Of a stretch of DNA of 59,308 nucleotides, positions 8,114 through 17,340 are shown piece by piece. The notes beneath the pieces were generated by a model. That model made no database searches. It was not told the DNA's origin and saw only the letters and a program-made list of their open reading frames with translations. A program made the position numbers and the translations under genes. The first letter of the stretch is position 1, and each line of letters opens with the position of its first letter. Where the stretch lies: assembly GCA_003931895.1 (NCBI GenBank), contig RRZV01000088.1, forward strand, positions 1 through 59,308. The letters run 5' to 3'. This DNA comes from Mesohalobacter salilacus. GTDB lineage: Bacteria > Bacteroidota > Bacteroidia > Flavobacteriales > Flavobacteriaceae.

Positions 8114-8150
8114 ATAAAATGAGATTGAAAGATTATGTTCTTAATCTTAA

Positions 8151-8522
8151 TTAAGGTGCATCGAATTGAATGACATTAATGTCTTTAATTTTGTGAAGCT
8201 TTTTGTCTGCTGTGACTAAAAAAAAGTCGTGATGAAGAGCCGTAGAAGCAATAATTGCATCTGGTGTTTTTAGAGCATATTTTCGCCTTAACTCTATAGC
8301 TTTGTATTTAATCGTATTATTAATTGCTATAATATTTATACTGTCTAAAAGTTTTTTTAAGATGTCATATTCATCTTTATTCAATCTATGGTAGCCAAGT
8401 AATTCTATTTCTGTAATGTCTGATATGAAAATATTATTTTCTTGTAAAAGTTCCAAAGCTATTTCATCACCGTAAACAGCTGCATATAGAATAATATTAG
8501 TATCTAAAATAAGATTATTCAT
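8151..8522 (-). CDS. PIN-domain toxin ribonuclease (VapC-like)
   Basis: A 123-residue PIN-domain endoribonuclease, the toxin of a type II toxin-antitoxin pair. The acidic active-site residues are in place: D7 in LDTN, E40 in TEIELL, D88 in TPDAI and D106 in TADKKL. The start is the ATG at 8520-8522, which overlaps the end of the antitoxin gene by eight bases; an in-frame ATG nine bases earlier is possible. The PIN active site appears intact, so the toxin is probably functional. The target RNA cannot be predicted from sequence. Confidence 0.88.
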   Translation of the reverse strand: MNNLILDTNIILYAAVYGDEIALELLQENNIFISDITEIELLGYHRLNKDEYDILKKLLDSINIIAINNTIKYKAIELRRKYALKTPDAIIASTALHHDFFLVTADKKLHKIKDINVIQFDAP

Positions 8523-8709
8523 TCCAGCCATCTCTCATTTCTTTTTGAATCTCTAAAGGGGTCATTTTTAGATGAGATAAAAGGCCTGATAGTTTTTCTA
8601 AGATTTCAGTTTTTTCTTTATTCTTTTTATTTCTATTGACAGTTAAAGCCTCTTCGATTTCTCGCTTAATATCACTTTTCGACATTTTTTTGTTGATGTT
8701 TATGACCAT
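8515..8709 (-). CDS. Antitoxin partner of the PIN-domain toxin
   Basis: A 64-residue, lysine- and glutamate-rich protein directly upstream of and overlapping the PIN toxin gene. The C-terminal end (TPLEIQKEMRDGWNE) resembles the toxin-binding tails of small Bacteroidota antitoxins paired with PIN toxins. I chose the ATG at 8707-8709: the open frame goes up to 8799, but that extension overlaps the end of the SDR gene and does not look like an antitoxin start. There is no obvious DNA-binding fold in so short a protein, so how the operon is autoregulated is unclear. No strong promoter is visible in the 50 bases after the SDR gene. Confidence 0.75.
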   Translation of the reverse strand: MVININKKMSKSDIKREIEEALTVNRNKKNKEKTEILEKLSGLLSHLKMTPLEIQKEMRDGWNE

Positions 8710-8759
8710 AGCATTCTTATTTAAACCAAATTTACTAATAATGGCTTTATCAACAAAAA

Positions 8760-9527
8760 CTATTTCTGCAAAGCTTTTGCTGTTATAGCAGTAAGCCAAT
8801 TTCGAGGTGTAAAACGGCCAATAAAAACTAAGAATTTATTCAAGAATCCGTGAATTGCAACAGTTTTTCCTTTAAAAAGGTGTTTTAAACCAAAACGCGC
8901 CACTTCTTCTGAACTTGGAAGTTTGATTTTCTTAACCAAATTGGAATCCGTCATATCAGCGTGGTCAAAAAATTCTGATTGTGTTGCTCCAGGACATAAG
9001 GCTGAAAGGAGTACACCTTCATCTTTCCATTCATAGGCAAGAGCTTCAGTAAAGGCTAAAACATAGTGCTTTGTTGCAAAATACACGCTCATCATCGGAC
9101 CCGGTTGAAAGGCAGCAGTAGAGGCCACATTGAGAATATAACCTGATTGTCTTCTCAGCATTTGTCTACCAATATAATAGGTCAAATCGGTCAAGACTTT
9201 GATGTTTAAATCAATCATGTTTTGCAGTTTGCTGATATCAGCTTGATCAAAACGGTTGTAATCGCCAAAACCTGCATTGTTGATGAGCACCTCAACCTGT
9301 ATTTGTTCTTCAGCTAAATATTTCAATAAATCATCTATGGCGTTGTCTGCAGTGAGGTCAATGGTAAAAATATTGATTTTGACTTTAGTTAATTCTCGAG
9401 CCAAAGCTTTTAGCAAATTTTCACGTCTGGCCACGATAACCAAATTATAGTCTTGTTCGGCTAATTGTTTTGCAAATTCTTTGCCAATACCTGAAGACGC
9501 GCCGGTAATGAGTGCTGTTTTTCTCAT
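8760..9527 (-). CDS. Short-chain dehydrogenase/reductase
   Basis: A 255-residue NAD(P)-dependent oxidoreductase of the classical SDR family. The nucleotide-binding TGASSGIG is at residues 7-14, NNAG near residue 86, the catalytic Ser in NVASTAAF and the Y-x-x-x-K in YFATKHYV. The arginine following VIVARR favours NADP(H). The C-terminal part (GKTVAIHGFLNKFLVFIGRF) is hydrophobic and may touch the membrane, as in the DltE-like branch. Its ATG overlaps the trpS stop by four bases (ATGA), so it is translationally coupled to trpS. Substrate unknown. Confidence 0.9.
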   Translation of the reverse strand: MRKTALITGASSGIGKEFAKQLAEQDYNLVIVARRENLLKALARELTKVKINIFTIDLTADNAIDDLLKYLAEEQIQVEVLINNAGFGDYNRFDQADISKLQNMIDLNIKVLTDLTYYIGRQMLRRQSGYILNVASTAAFQPGPMMSVYFATKHYVLAFTEALAYEWKDEGVLLSALCPGATQSEFFDHADMTDSNLVKKIKLPSSEEVARFGLKHLFKGKTVAIHGFLNKFLVFIGRFTPRNWLTAITAKALQK

Positions 9528-10498
9528 GATTGATATCCTAATTTTTCTCTAACACGTGCCAAAACTTCATCAGCTACGATTCTGGCTTTGGCTTCGCCTT
9601 CTTGCAAGGTTTCTTCAATTTTATCAGGGTTTTGAACTAAATCTTGAAAGGTATCTCTTTCGGTTTTAAATCTATCTTTAATTTCTTCAAACAAAGCTGT
9701 TTTAGCGTGACCATATCCAAAACCACCATTAAGATAATTGGCTTTCATCTCAGAAATATTTTCTTCTGAAGCAATACATTTATAGAGATTAAAAACAATA
9801 CAGGTATCAGGGTCTTTAGGTTCTTCAAGAGGTGTGCTGTCTGTTTTAATGCTCATAATAGTTTTACGCAGCTTTTTGTCATTGTCAAAAATGTTGATGA
9901 TATTTTGCTTAGACTTACTCATTTTTTCGCCATCAATGCCAATAATAAGTTGTGTATCATCTTGAATTTTTGGCTGTGGTAATACAAAAGTCTCACCAAG
10001 TTTAGCGTGAAAACGCTGCGCCACATCTCTGGTCATTTCCAAATGTTGAAGTTGGTCTTTGCCTACAGGAACAATATCAGCATCATATAGTAAAATATCT
10101 GCCGCCATCAACATAGGATAGGTAAACAAACCTGAATTGACATCTTCAAGCCGGTCTGATTTATCTTTAAAAGAGTGTGCTAATGTCAAACGCTGATAGG
10201 GAAAAAAACAGTTGAGATACCAAGCTAATTCTGTGACTTGTGCCACTTGACTTTGTCTGTAAAACACTGTTTTTTCGGGGTCAAGCCCAAAAGCTAACCA
10301 AGCCGCTGCAGTTTGTAAAGTATTATTTTTTAGAGTCTGGGCATCTTTTATTTGCGTGAGCGAATGTAAATCGGCTATAAATAGAAAAGAATCGTTTTTA
10401 GGGTTGTTTGCCATTTCAATTGCAGGCAAAATAGCACCGAGAAGATTCCCGAGATGGGGTGTTCCTGTGCTTTGTATTCCAGTTAAAATACGTGACAT
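9524..10498 (-). CDS. trpS: Tryptophanyl-tRNA synthetase
   Basis: A 324-residue class I aminoacyl-tRNA synthetase that charges tRNA-Trp. The HIGH-type motif appears as PHLGN near residue 15 and the second signature as KMSKS at residues 192-196. Length matches bacterial TrpS (about 330). I chose the ATG at 10496-10498, three codons inside the open frame, because MSRILTG is the family's common start. A TATCTTTG -7 box lies just upstream, so the mRNA leader should be short. Transcription diverges from plsC. Confidence 0.97.
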   Translation of the reverse strand: MSRILTGIQSTGTPHLGNLLGAILPAIEMANNPKNDSFLFIADLHSLTQIKDAQTLKNNTLQTAAAWLAFGLDPEKTVFYRQSQVAQVTELAWYLNCFFPYQRLTLAHSFKDKSDRLEDVNSGLFTYPMLMAADILLYDADIVPVGKDQLQHLEMTRDVAQRFHAKLGETFVLPQPKIQDDTQLIIGIDGEKMSKSKQNIINIFDNDKKLRKTIMSIKTDSTPLEEPKDPDTCIVFNLYKCIASEENISEMKANYLNGGFGYGHAKTALFEEIKDRFKTERDTFQDLVQNPDKIEETLQEGEAKARIVADEVLARVREKLGYQS

Positions 10499-10514
10499 AA
10501 AAATCAATTTTTTT

Positions 10515-10522
10515 CAAAGATA
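10515..10522 (-). promoter_or_regulatory. -7 box (TATCTTTG) of trpS
   Basis: TATCTTTG on the minus strand matches TAnnTTTG and lies 16 bases before the chosen trpS ATG, supporting that start over the upstream in-frame codon. It sits back to back with the plsC promoter in a 71-base divergent region. Confidence 0.5.
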
Positions 10523-10555
10523 AATCTTTTGTTTATCTGTATCTAAGTATTTATG

Positions 10556-10563
10556 TAATTTTG
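10556..10563 (+). promoter_or_regulatory. -7 box (TAATTTTG) of plsC, close to the start codon
   Basis: TAATTTTG fits TAnnTTTG and ends six bases before the ATG at 10570. With initiation a few bases after the box, the transcript would begin at or near the ATG, which would make a leaderless or nearly leaderless mRNA. Confidence 0.45.
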
Positions 10564-10569
10564 GCCTTG

Positions 10570-11319
10570 ATGAAAATCTTGCTTAACATATTTAGACTCT
10601 TTTGGCGCATATGGTTTTATGTGCTAATGTTATTTAGCATCGTGCTATTATTTCCGTTTTTATTGATTTCAATCTTAAGAGAAAAGTGGTATGGATTCTT
10701 TTTTAAATTAGCAAAAGTTTGGGCAACCATCATATTATTTGGGATGGGTTTTATTCCCAAGATTCAATTTTTAGAGACAATGGAAAAGAACAGAAGTTAT
10801 CTTTTGGTTTCTAACCATACCAGTATGATTGATATTATGATGATGTTGTATATTTCTAAAAATCCTTTTGTATTTGTCGGTAAAAAAGAATTAGCAAGAT
10901 ATCCATTGTTTGGTTTTTTTTATAAACGCACCTGTATTTTGGTCGATAGGCAAAACAGTAAAAGTCGCCACGCAGTATTTCAACAAGCAAAAGAACGTTT
11001 AGATAAAGGCTTGAGTGTTTGTATTTTTCCTGAAGGTGGCGTACCAGATGATTTATCTATTGATTTAGATACCTTTAAAGACGGCGCATTTCGATTGGCA
11101 ATTAATCATCAAATCCCAATTGTCCCTATGGTTTTTTATGACAATAAAGTTAAATTTTCCTATGAATTTTTTAGTGGCAAACCAGGATTACTTCGGGCTA
11201 AGGTTTTAAATTTTATTGAAACACAGGGGCTTGTTTTACAAGACAAAAGATCTCTCAATCAAAAGGTGAGACAAATGATTCTGAGAGAACTGCAAAACAA
11301 AAAACCCCGCCAAAATTGA
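10570..11319 (+). CDS. plsC: 1-acyl-sn-glycerol-3-phosphate acyltransferase (PlsC family)
   Basis: A 249-residue membrane-bound acyltransferase that adds the second acyl chain to lysophosphatidic acid in phospholipid synthesis. The N-terminus has two hydrophobic helices (about residues 5-40 and 48-65). The catalytic H-x4-D box is NHTSMID with H83 and D88, and the substrate-binding FPEGG lies near residue 155. In-frame TTG codons exist upstream, but the ATG at 10570 is preferred. The gene stands alone, divergent from trpS and convergent with the Oar-like receptor. A lyso-ornithine lipid acyltransferase role is possible, since that family shares the motifs. Confidence 0.88.
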   Translation: MKILLNIFRLFWRIWFYVLMLFSIVLLFPFLLISILREKWYGFFFKLAKVWATIILFGMGFIPKIQFLETMEKNRSYLLVSNHTSMIDIMMMLYISKNPFVFVGKKELARYPLFGFFYKRTCILVDRQNSKSRHAVFQQAKERLDKGLSVCIFPEGGVPDDLSIDLDTFKDGAFRLAINHQIPIVPMVFYDNKVKFSYEFFSGKPGLLRAKVLNFIETQGLVLQDKRSLNQKVRQMILRELQNKKPRQN

Positions 11320-11327
11320 CAGGGTTT
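11302..11327 (-). terminator. Rho-independent terminator of the Oar-like receptor gene
   Basis: Read on the minus strand, AAACCC and GGGTTT arms flank a 14-base loop and are followed by a T-run. It lies 32 bases after the receptor stop and overlaps the 3' end of plsC; for the plus strand the T-run is weaker. Confidence 0.5.
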
Positions 11328-11358
11328 AAAGCAATATAGAATAGATTGGCTAATTCAT

Positions 11359-14300
11359 CTATTTAAAAATATATCTCAATCCAACTTGCATTTGCCATCT
11401 TGAAGATAAGATACCAGAATCGTCAAATTCAACAATACCACTTTCATTGAAACGGTTATCGAAAGAGAATTTAGGATCTGGCCCACCTTCTTCAGTAGTT
11501 AGCAAGCCAATTTCATTTCTAATGAATTTACGTCTTCCCCAATCTTTATCGATAAGATTTGTAAAGTTGAAGATGTCAAATGAAAATTGAAGTGTATGGG
11601 TTTTATTGTTTACCTGTAAGTTAAAATCTTGTAAGAGTTTAAGGTCTATAATATGGCTCCAAGGTCCACGATCACCATTACGCTCAGCATACTGTCCTCT
11701 TCTATCGTTGAGGTAAGAATTATTGCTGATAAATGTGTTCAGCTGATTCCATTGTTGTTGTTGTTCTTGAGGCGAACCTACAAATTCAATCTCAGAAGCA
11801 TCTCTTGGAATGTAGATTAAAGCATTATCACGCGAATCGTCATTCAACAGGTCTCTACCTTCATTATACACATAGCTAAATGGCGCCCCTTCTAAGCCGT
11901 TGTAAAATAAAGAAATAGTTGTTTTAAACATATCATTTTTTCCATAAGAAAACTCATAAGCTGCATTCGCAGTAACTCTTGACCCTAGAGAAAATTGAGA
12001 ACGCGCTACACCTGGATTGGCATTTTTACCATTAACGGTTTGAATATTTCTCCACTGAGATGAGTTTTGCGATGATGTCCCTTCAAAGATATTTTCAGCT
12101 TCGCCATAAGTATAAGCCGCTTGACCATAGAAACCATTACTAAATTGCTTGGTTAGTTTAAAGGTTGCATTATAAGTATAGCCCTCATCAGTGTTAGTCG
12201 CTAAAATAATACGACCATAAGTATCGTCTATAACATCTCTTCTATCGTAGAAAGGACGATTATCGGCACCATTTAAACGACCCACAGGGCCTTTAATATT
12301 TAAATTTTGATAGAATACATTGTTAATGGTGTTGGTATAAAGAAACTCTCCAGAAGCAACTAAGTCCCAAATTGGTAATTTTTGATCTACAGCGATGTTA
12401 AATTTAGCAACTTGAGGCAGTTTGAAATCTGGAGCAAATAAATCAATATTTCCACCAACAGCACCAGAACCTGGCTCGGCACCTGGTTGCACGGGTTGAT
12501 TGAATGGGTCAGCATTAAAAAATACATCGTCTTGCGGTAATGTAAAGTCAGCCACAAATCCTGAAGACACACCATTGTTATTGTATGCGCCACCAGGCCA
12601 AACTAAAGGGATACGAGAGGTGAAAATACCCATACCTCCTCGAACCTGAGTTGTCTTGTTGCCGAACACATCCCAATTAAAACCAAGCCTAGGAGAGAAA
12701 TGAAGCTTACTGTCAATAGGTTGACCAACTCTTGCACCTTCAAGGTCTTTTCCATTGGCTTCTAATAAAGCTACAGATCTTGTGTTAAAGTCATCATTTA
12801 CTCTACCGTTAGAGTAAAACGGCACATCAAATCTCAAACCTAAAGAAAGTTTGAAATTATCTGACATATCCACATCATCTTGAATATAAAGACCAAGTTG
12901 AGAATATTCAAATTCTGCAGCACCTTGAGAATCATCACCAACACCCCCAAATAAAGAGTAACTTCTTGAAAAACGATCTACTGGAGCATTATTGCTGGCA
13001 TTGTCATCTAAATAGGTATTAAAATCATCTAATGATGCAAATGTGTAAGACCCGAAGTTTTGAGCAAAGAATACATTTTTAATATCAAAATAATCAAATG
13101 TTCCACCGAGAGTAATTTTGTGACGACCTTTATAATATTCAAAATTGTTAGTTATTGAAAATAATTTTTGCTCAAGTAAGTTTGCTGTAGAAAATTGTTC
13201 AGAACCTAGATTAATTTCACCAATACCATCTTGTATTTCAACAAAAGGAAAAGGATCACCAACAAAACCTCTATCGTCTAAGACATCGGTATAAGCTAAA
13301 ACTAAGTTGTTAGACATATTGCTGCCGTTAGTTGTGCTCCATTCAAGAGTGGCTGAGTTTGTTCTTGTAGGAAAAAATTCACTACCATTGACAAAATTTA
13401 TAGAGCGGTCTCCACTTAAGCGAGTTTCTGTTTCTTCAGCTTCTACATACGAATTTTTAACGGTGATAGTGTTTTTGTCATCAATATTCCAATCTACTCT
13501 AGCGATAAATTTATCACTTGTTAATGTTAATGGCGCTCCTTCAAATACACCAGGGTCGTAACCAAAAGCATCTATTATACCTTGTCTAAGACTTAAAATG
13601 TCTTGTCGATTAGCATCACCTTGGTAGCGATCAAAATTAAAAGGTTGAGGCGTTTCATCGTCTTGTCGTTCGTAATTAACAAAGAAAAACAGTTTATTTT
13701 CAATTATAGGACCACCGACTCTAGCACCAATAAGTTCAGCAGTAAAGTCATTTAATGGTTGTCTATTACTTTCTCGAATAGCTGTAGGTGTATCTCCAGC
13801 TAAATCTTCGTTTCTTAAGTAATAATAAGCAGAGCCTTCAAAATTATTAGTTCCTGAGCGTGTAATTGCATTAATTGAGCCACCTGCAAAACCAGATTGT
13901 TTTACATCAAAAGGAGCTAAATTTACTTGAAATGACTCTATGGCGTCAATTGAAATAGGGTTAACACCTGTTTGCCCACCATTTGTACCAGAACCAGCCA
14001 GTCCAAATACATCATTTTGAACCGCACCATCTATATAAATAGAATTGTAACGGTTGTTTTGACCACCTAGTGAAATGCTACCATTCTCACCAACTTGTGC
14101 TTCAGGCGCTTGTCTGATGAAGTCTCCAAGAGAACGCGTAGCAGAAGGTAAAGTTAATACTTCACGGTTAGAAATATTTGTATTTGATCCCGTCTGACCA
14201 GAATCAAAAATGTCATTTTTACGTGCTGTAATCGTAACTTCATCTAATTCACTAGCTTGTTCTTGTAGTTTTACGCTAAATTGTTCTGAATCCCCTAATC

Positions 14301-14583
14301 TTAAAAACACATTTTCAAAAGTTTTGGGTTCAAAACCTACGTAGGTGATTTCTATTTTATAAGGGCCACCTACACGCATATTTGGAATTCGATAGAATCC
14401 ATCAAAATCTGAAATGACACCATATTGAGTTCCCGTAGGTTGATGAACTGCAATGATATTGGCTCCAGGTAGAGCTTGATCGTTTTGGTCTTTGATTTGA
14501 CCATTAATTGATGAGGTTGTTACCCCTTGCGCTAATGCGCCTAATCCACAGAATAAGAATAATCCGAGTAATAATTTTTTCAT
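11359..14583 (-). CDS. TonB-dependent receptor, Oar-like, with carboxypeptidase regulatory domain
   Basis: A 1074-residue outer-membrane protein. It has a signal peptide (about residues 1-18, ending in GALAQG), then a carboxypeptidase-regulatory-like beta-sandwich (about 25-110, with GQIKDQNDQALPGANI), a plug domain (about 120-250, with LGDFIRQAPEAQVGENG) and a long beta-barrel ending in LRYIFK with the terminal aromatic residue typical of outer-membrane barrels. This layout matches Oar-type receptors, a Bacteroidota group of unknown cargo that often goes with protein or peptide uptake. It is not paired with a SusD-like gene. The 284 bases upstream (14584-14867) are AT-rich with no consensus -7 box and no convincing gene. 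Confidence 0.9.
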   Translation of the reverse strand: MKKLLLGLFLFCGLGALAQGVTTSSINGQIKDQNDQALPGANIIAVHQPTGTQYGVISDFDGFYRIPNMRVGGPYKIEITYVGFEPKTFENVFLRLGDSEQFSVKLQEQASELDEVTITARKNDIFDSGQTGSNTNISNREVLTLPSATRSLGDFIRQAPEAQVGENGSISLGGQNNRYNSIYIDGAVQNDVFGLAGSGTNGGQTGVNPISIDAIESFQVNLAPFDVKQSGFAGGSINAITRSGTNNFEGSAYYYLRNEDLAGDTPTAIRESNRQPLNDFTAELIGARVGGPIIENKLFFFVNYERQDDETPQPFNFDRYQGDANRQDILSLRQGIIDAFGYDPGVFEGAPLTLTSDKFIARVDWNIDDKNTITVKNSYVEAEETETRLSGDRSINFVNGSEFFPTRTNSATLEWSTTNGSNMSNNLVLAYTDVLDDRGFVGDPFPFVEIQDGIGEINLGSEQFSTANLLEQKLFSITNNFEYYKGRHKITLGGTFDYFDIKNVFFAQNFGSYTFASLDDFNTYLDDNASNNAPVDRFSRSYSLFGGVGDDSQGAAEFEYSQLGLYIQDDVDMSDNFKLSLGLRFDVPFYSNGRVNDDFNTRSVALLEANGKDLEGARVGQPIDSKLHFSPRLGFNWDVFGNKTTQVRGGMGIFTSRIPLVWPGGAYNNNGVSSGFVADFTLPQDDVFFNADPFNQPVQPGAEPGSGAVGGNIDLFAPDFKLPQVAKFNIAVDQKLPIWDLVASGEFLYTNTINNVFYQNLNIKGPVGRLNGADNRPFYDRRDVIDDTYGRIILATNTDEGYTYNATFKLTKQFSNGFYGQAAYTYGEAENIFEGTSSQNSSQWRNIQTVNGKNANPGVARSQFSLGSRVTANAAYEFSYGKNDMFKTTISLFYNGLEGAPFSYVYNEGRDLLNDDSRDNALIYIPRDASEIEFVGSPQEQQQQWNQLNTFISNNSYLNDRRGQYAERNGDRGPWSHIIDLKLLQDFNLQVNNKTHTLQFSFDIFNFTNLIDKDWGRRKFIRNEIGLLTTEEGGPDPKFSFDNRFNESGIVEFDDSGILSSRWQMQVGLRYIFK

Positions 14584-14867
14584 GATTTGTGATTTTTAAA
14601 TTCACCACAAAAAAAGACTAAAAAAGACTGAAAAAAATTATCTCAGATTTATTAAAATGTTAGAGAAATCCTATGAAAAACAACTAAGAAGATTAAACAA
14701 ATGTTATAGCTAAAGCCTTGAATTTTTAAATAACTGATTAAGCGCACATAGGATATTAAGTAAAAGTTAGGAGTATAAAAAAAATTAACAATCAGTTTAC
14801 AATTAAATTTTATTAACGGTTTTAAATTGAATAGAGACGACATAATTGTCAGGAAATTAATATTTAA

Positions 14868-15227
14868 CTAAAAATGCAAAAACGCATCTTCGAGGTGTTC
14901 AATTCTGGTGCCAAGTTTATTTTTAATTATACCAATAACATCAAACCTAACCTCATAGTCTAAATGTCTTTCATTAACAAAATGGTCAACAGCTTCAACA
15001 AGGCGTTTCATTTGCGCCGGCTTAACAAACTCTTGAGGGTTACCAAATTCAGGCGTACTTCTGGTTTTAACCTCTACGGCCACCAATGTTTCGTTTTTTA
15101 GAGCAATAATATCAACTTCGGCTTTTTGAAAACGATAGTTTTTAGCTAAAATATCATAGCCTTTGTCTTTTAAGTGTTTTAAAGCCAAGCTTTCTCCAGC
15201 TTTACCAAGTTGATTGTGTTCTGCCAT
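14868..15227 (-). CDS. yraN: YraN family putative nuclease (UPF0102)
   Basis: A 119-residue protein of the YraN/UPF0102 family, which has a PD-(D/E)xK nuclease fold. Visible core residues are E12 (GKAGES), D39 (KAEVDI) and E52/K54 (VEVKTR). Length is typical. It lies three bases after ldcA on the same strand and should be co-transcribed with it. The cellular role is not established; a link to DNA repair or recombination is assumed from the fold. Confidence 0.92.
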   Translation of the reverse strand: MAEHNQLGKAGESLALKHLKDKGYDILAKNYRFQKAEVDIIALKNETLVAVEVKTRSTPEFGNPQEFVKPAQMKRLVEAVDHFVNERHLDYEVRFDVIGIIKNKLGTRIEHLEDAFLHF

Positions 15228-15230
15228 AAT

Positions 15231-16124
15231 TTAATATTTAATGGAAACTTGATTGTTTTCAACTTTTAATTCAATAGTTGCGCCTAAAGTTAAAGCATAA
15301 TTATCAAACTCGTGGCCGACAGGACAGTCATAAGCTATAGGAATTTCGATGTCTTTTGTGTAGTATTCGATGATTTCATAAGCACTTTTTCCGAAAGGAA
15401 TAGAATTATCATTCATAGCCGACATTCCTCCTATAATTAGACCATTTAACTGTTTTAATATGCCTTGTCTTCTAAAACTTAGCATCATTCGGTCTATGTG
15501 GTAGAGGTATTCATCTAAGTCTTCAAGAAATAAAATTTTATCTTGAAAGTCAGTAACAGATTTAGAACCTAAAACCGAATATAAAACTGATAAATTACCA
15601 CCAATAAGTTGACCTTTAGCATGGCCATTGCGTGATTTAAACTTCGATGCGTATTGAATATCAAAAGGTTTGTTGATTAAACTTTGCTTTAAACTTTCTC
15701 GAGTTGTTTCTGATTTGTTTTCAATACCAACTGGCATTTGTGCGTGAAGACTGCAAATTCCAATTTTTTGAAGTTGTAGATGCAAGGCCGTGATATCAGA
15801 ATACCCGATAATCCATTTGGGGTTTTTAAGCAATGGCGTAAAATCTATTTGGTCAATAATTCTAGCTGTACCATAACCACCTTTAGCACACCAAATGGCT
15901 TTAATTTCAGGGTTGTTAATGTGTTGTTGTAAGTCAGCAGCTCTTTCGTCATCAGTACCGCCAAATTGGTGATGCTTCAAACCAATACTTTGTCCTAATA
16001 TGGGTTGAAGTTGCCAGGATTTAAGAATATTTAGAGCATGTTTTAAATCTTCTTTATCAACAGCCCTTGCGGTACAAATTATTGCAACTTTGGCATTGAG
16101 AGATAATAATTCTGGCTTTATCAT
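15231..16124 (-). CDS. ldcA: LD-carboxypeptidase (S66 family)
   Basis: A 297-residue serine peptidase of family S66, which removes the terminal D-alanine from murein tetrapeptides during cell-wall recycling. The nucleophile is S109 in GYSDITALH; the Glu region lies around LFLEDLDEY, and the histidine is in VGHEFDN near the C-terminus. The CAKGGYGTARI segment that precedes the nucleophile is also typical. There is no signal peptide, fitting a cytosolic enzyme. It is followed by yraN with three bases between. A microcin-immunity (MccF-like) function is possible within the same family. Confidence 0.92.
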   Translation of the reverse strand: MIKPELLSLNAKVAIICTARAVDKEDLKHALNILKSWQLQPILGQSIGLKHHQFGGTDDERAADLQQHINNPEIKAIWCAKGGYGTARIIDQIDFTPLLKNPKWIIGYSDITALHLQLQKIGICSLHAQMPVGIENKSETTRESLKQSLINKPFDIQYASKFKSRNGHAKGQLIGGNLSVLYSVLGSKSVTDFQDKILFLEDLDEYLYHIDRMMLSFRRQGILKQLNGLIIGGMSAMNDNSIPFGKSAYEIIEYYTKDIEIPIAYDCPVGHEFDNYALTLGATIELKVENNQVSIKY

Positions 16125-16187
16125 AGATATTAATAGGATGAATTATCTAAGATAAAAGAAATTATTTATGATTGCTCCAAGCTCATC

Positions 16188-17162
16188 TCAAATTTTATAT
16201 TTATTTAGTGCATAATTATTGACAATGCTTGCTTTAGGTGTTTTACAGTTATTTGGATAATCATGAAAGTATATGCACTTAGGTAAACCATTATCAAAAA
16301 CTATCCTAGCCCAACCTTGACTTTTGCCAAAAAAGCTTGAATAATTATAATAAGCTGTAATAACTGAAGGGCGACCCTTGTTGTCTTTAGAAGCAATTGA
16401 TATATTTGATATGCTATTATTCACATACTTATTTACAGCCCAAGTTATGGCTTGGTCATAAATCAAATCATTAAGGAGTTGAGTTAAGTTTTGCTTCTCT
16501 GTAGGTCCGCCCAAATCTTTGACTTTTTTGTATTTACTATCTTCTTTCATTCTTATACCTTCTCTGTTTTCAGAAAAGGCAATAAGATTTTCTTCGAAAC
16601 GTCTTAGAGATTTGCTATCACAAGAGTTTAGTTTTAATATCTGGCTCATATCATAATTTAAAGCTTTGGCTTTGTGCATTAAGTCAACAGAGTTACCTAC
16701 AGCATTGGGGTTAGTCATTTTTTCTAGTGTACTTCTTAAAGCGTCATCACTAAATTTATTTTGTAAGTTCATTTTAGCTTCATATAAATCTTTACGTGCA
16801 TATAAGCCAGTCCATTCCCACTTCCACTCAATACAATATCTACTGGTTTCTGTGCCAAGGTAATCTGTTGTGACCCGTTCTGTTTTACAAACTTGTTTCA
16901 TGATTTTAACTTTATCTTTTGGCAAATAGGCATCACATTGTTTGCCATAGGTATTAAGGTATCCACCCCAAAACATCAATAAAAACTCATCATCGTTTTT
17001 ATTTTGAAGGTCTTCAAAATGTCCTATAAAGATATTATCTATAAATTCAGCATTATATAAACCCTCGGTATTGATATGGGAGTTTTGTGAATAAGAATGC
17101 GAGTAAATTAAAGCTAGACAAATCGCAAACATAATACTGCAGATGTGTTTTTTGGATTCCAT
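16188..17162 (-). CDS. Exported hypothetical protein
   Basis: A 324-residue protein with a signal peptide (hydrophobic core about residues 8-22, then YSQNSH). The mature part has several cysteines (in GKQCDAY, QVCKTE, RYCIEW, NSCDSK and CIYFHDYPNNCK) that could form disulfides. It is rich in aromatic and charged residues with no catalytic motif that I recognise. It precedes ldcA by 63 bases on the same strand, so a shared transcript is possible. I do not recognise the family. Confidence 0.65.
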   Translation of the reverse strand: MESKKHICSIMFAICLALIYSHSYSQNSHINTEGLYNAEFIDNIFIGHFEDLQNKNDDEFLLMFWGGYLNTYGKQCDAYLPKDKVKIMKQVCKTERVTTDYLGTETSRYCIEWKWEWTGLYARKDLYEAKMNLQNKFSDDALRSTLEKMTNPNAVGNSVDLMHKAKALNYDMSQILKLNSCDSKSLRRFEENLIAFSENREGIRMKEDSKYKKVKDLGGPTEKQNLTQLLNDLIYDQAITWAVNKYVNNSISNISIASKDNKGRPSVITAYYNYSSFFGKSQGWARIVFDNGLPKCIYFHDYPNNCKTPKASIVNNYALNKYKI

Positions 17163-17303
17163 AATTGTTTGATTATCAAATAACCTTGCTAATTTAGTTT
17201 AAAATTATTTAAGGTCAAAATGTTGGAAAATTTTAGAGAAACCTGAATTTTTTTTGTCAGACATAAATCCTAATTAAATTTAAAATGTAACCAAAGCTTT
17301 TAC

Positions 17304-17311
17304 TAAATTTG
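17304..17311 (+). promoter_or_regulatory. -7 box (TAAATTTG) of serS
   Basis: TAAATTTG matches TAnnTTTG, 29 bases before the serS ATG. No -33 TTG at the standard spacing is seen. Confidence 0.45.
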
Positions 17312-17340
17312 CCAATTAATTTACACCATAAATTTTTGGC

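Noticed and set aside
8515-8799. Longer, 94-residue start for the PIN-toxin partner
   Set aside because: The extra N-terminal part overlaps the end of the SDR gene and does not resemble antitoxin starts. The ATG at 8707-8709 gives a normal small antitoxin.
14652-14843. 63-codon minus-strand open frame in the 284-base gap upstream of the Oar-like receptor
   Set aside because: AT-rich sequence with no clear ribosome-binding context, no recognisable domain and no neighbour support. It is better read as the receptor's upstream region.
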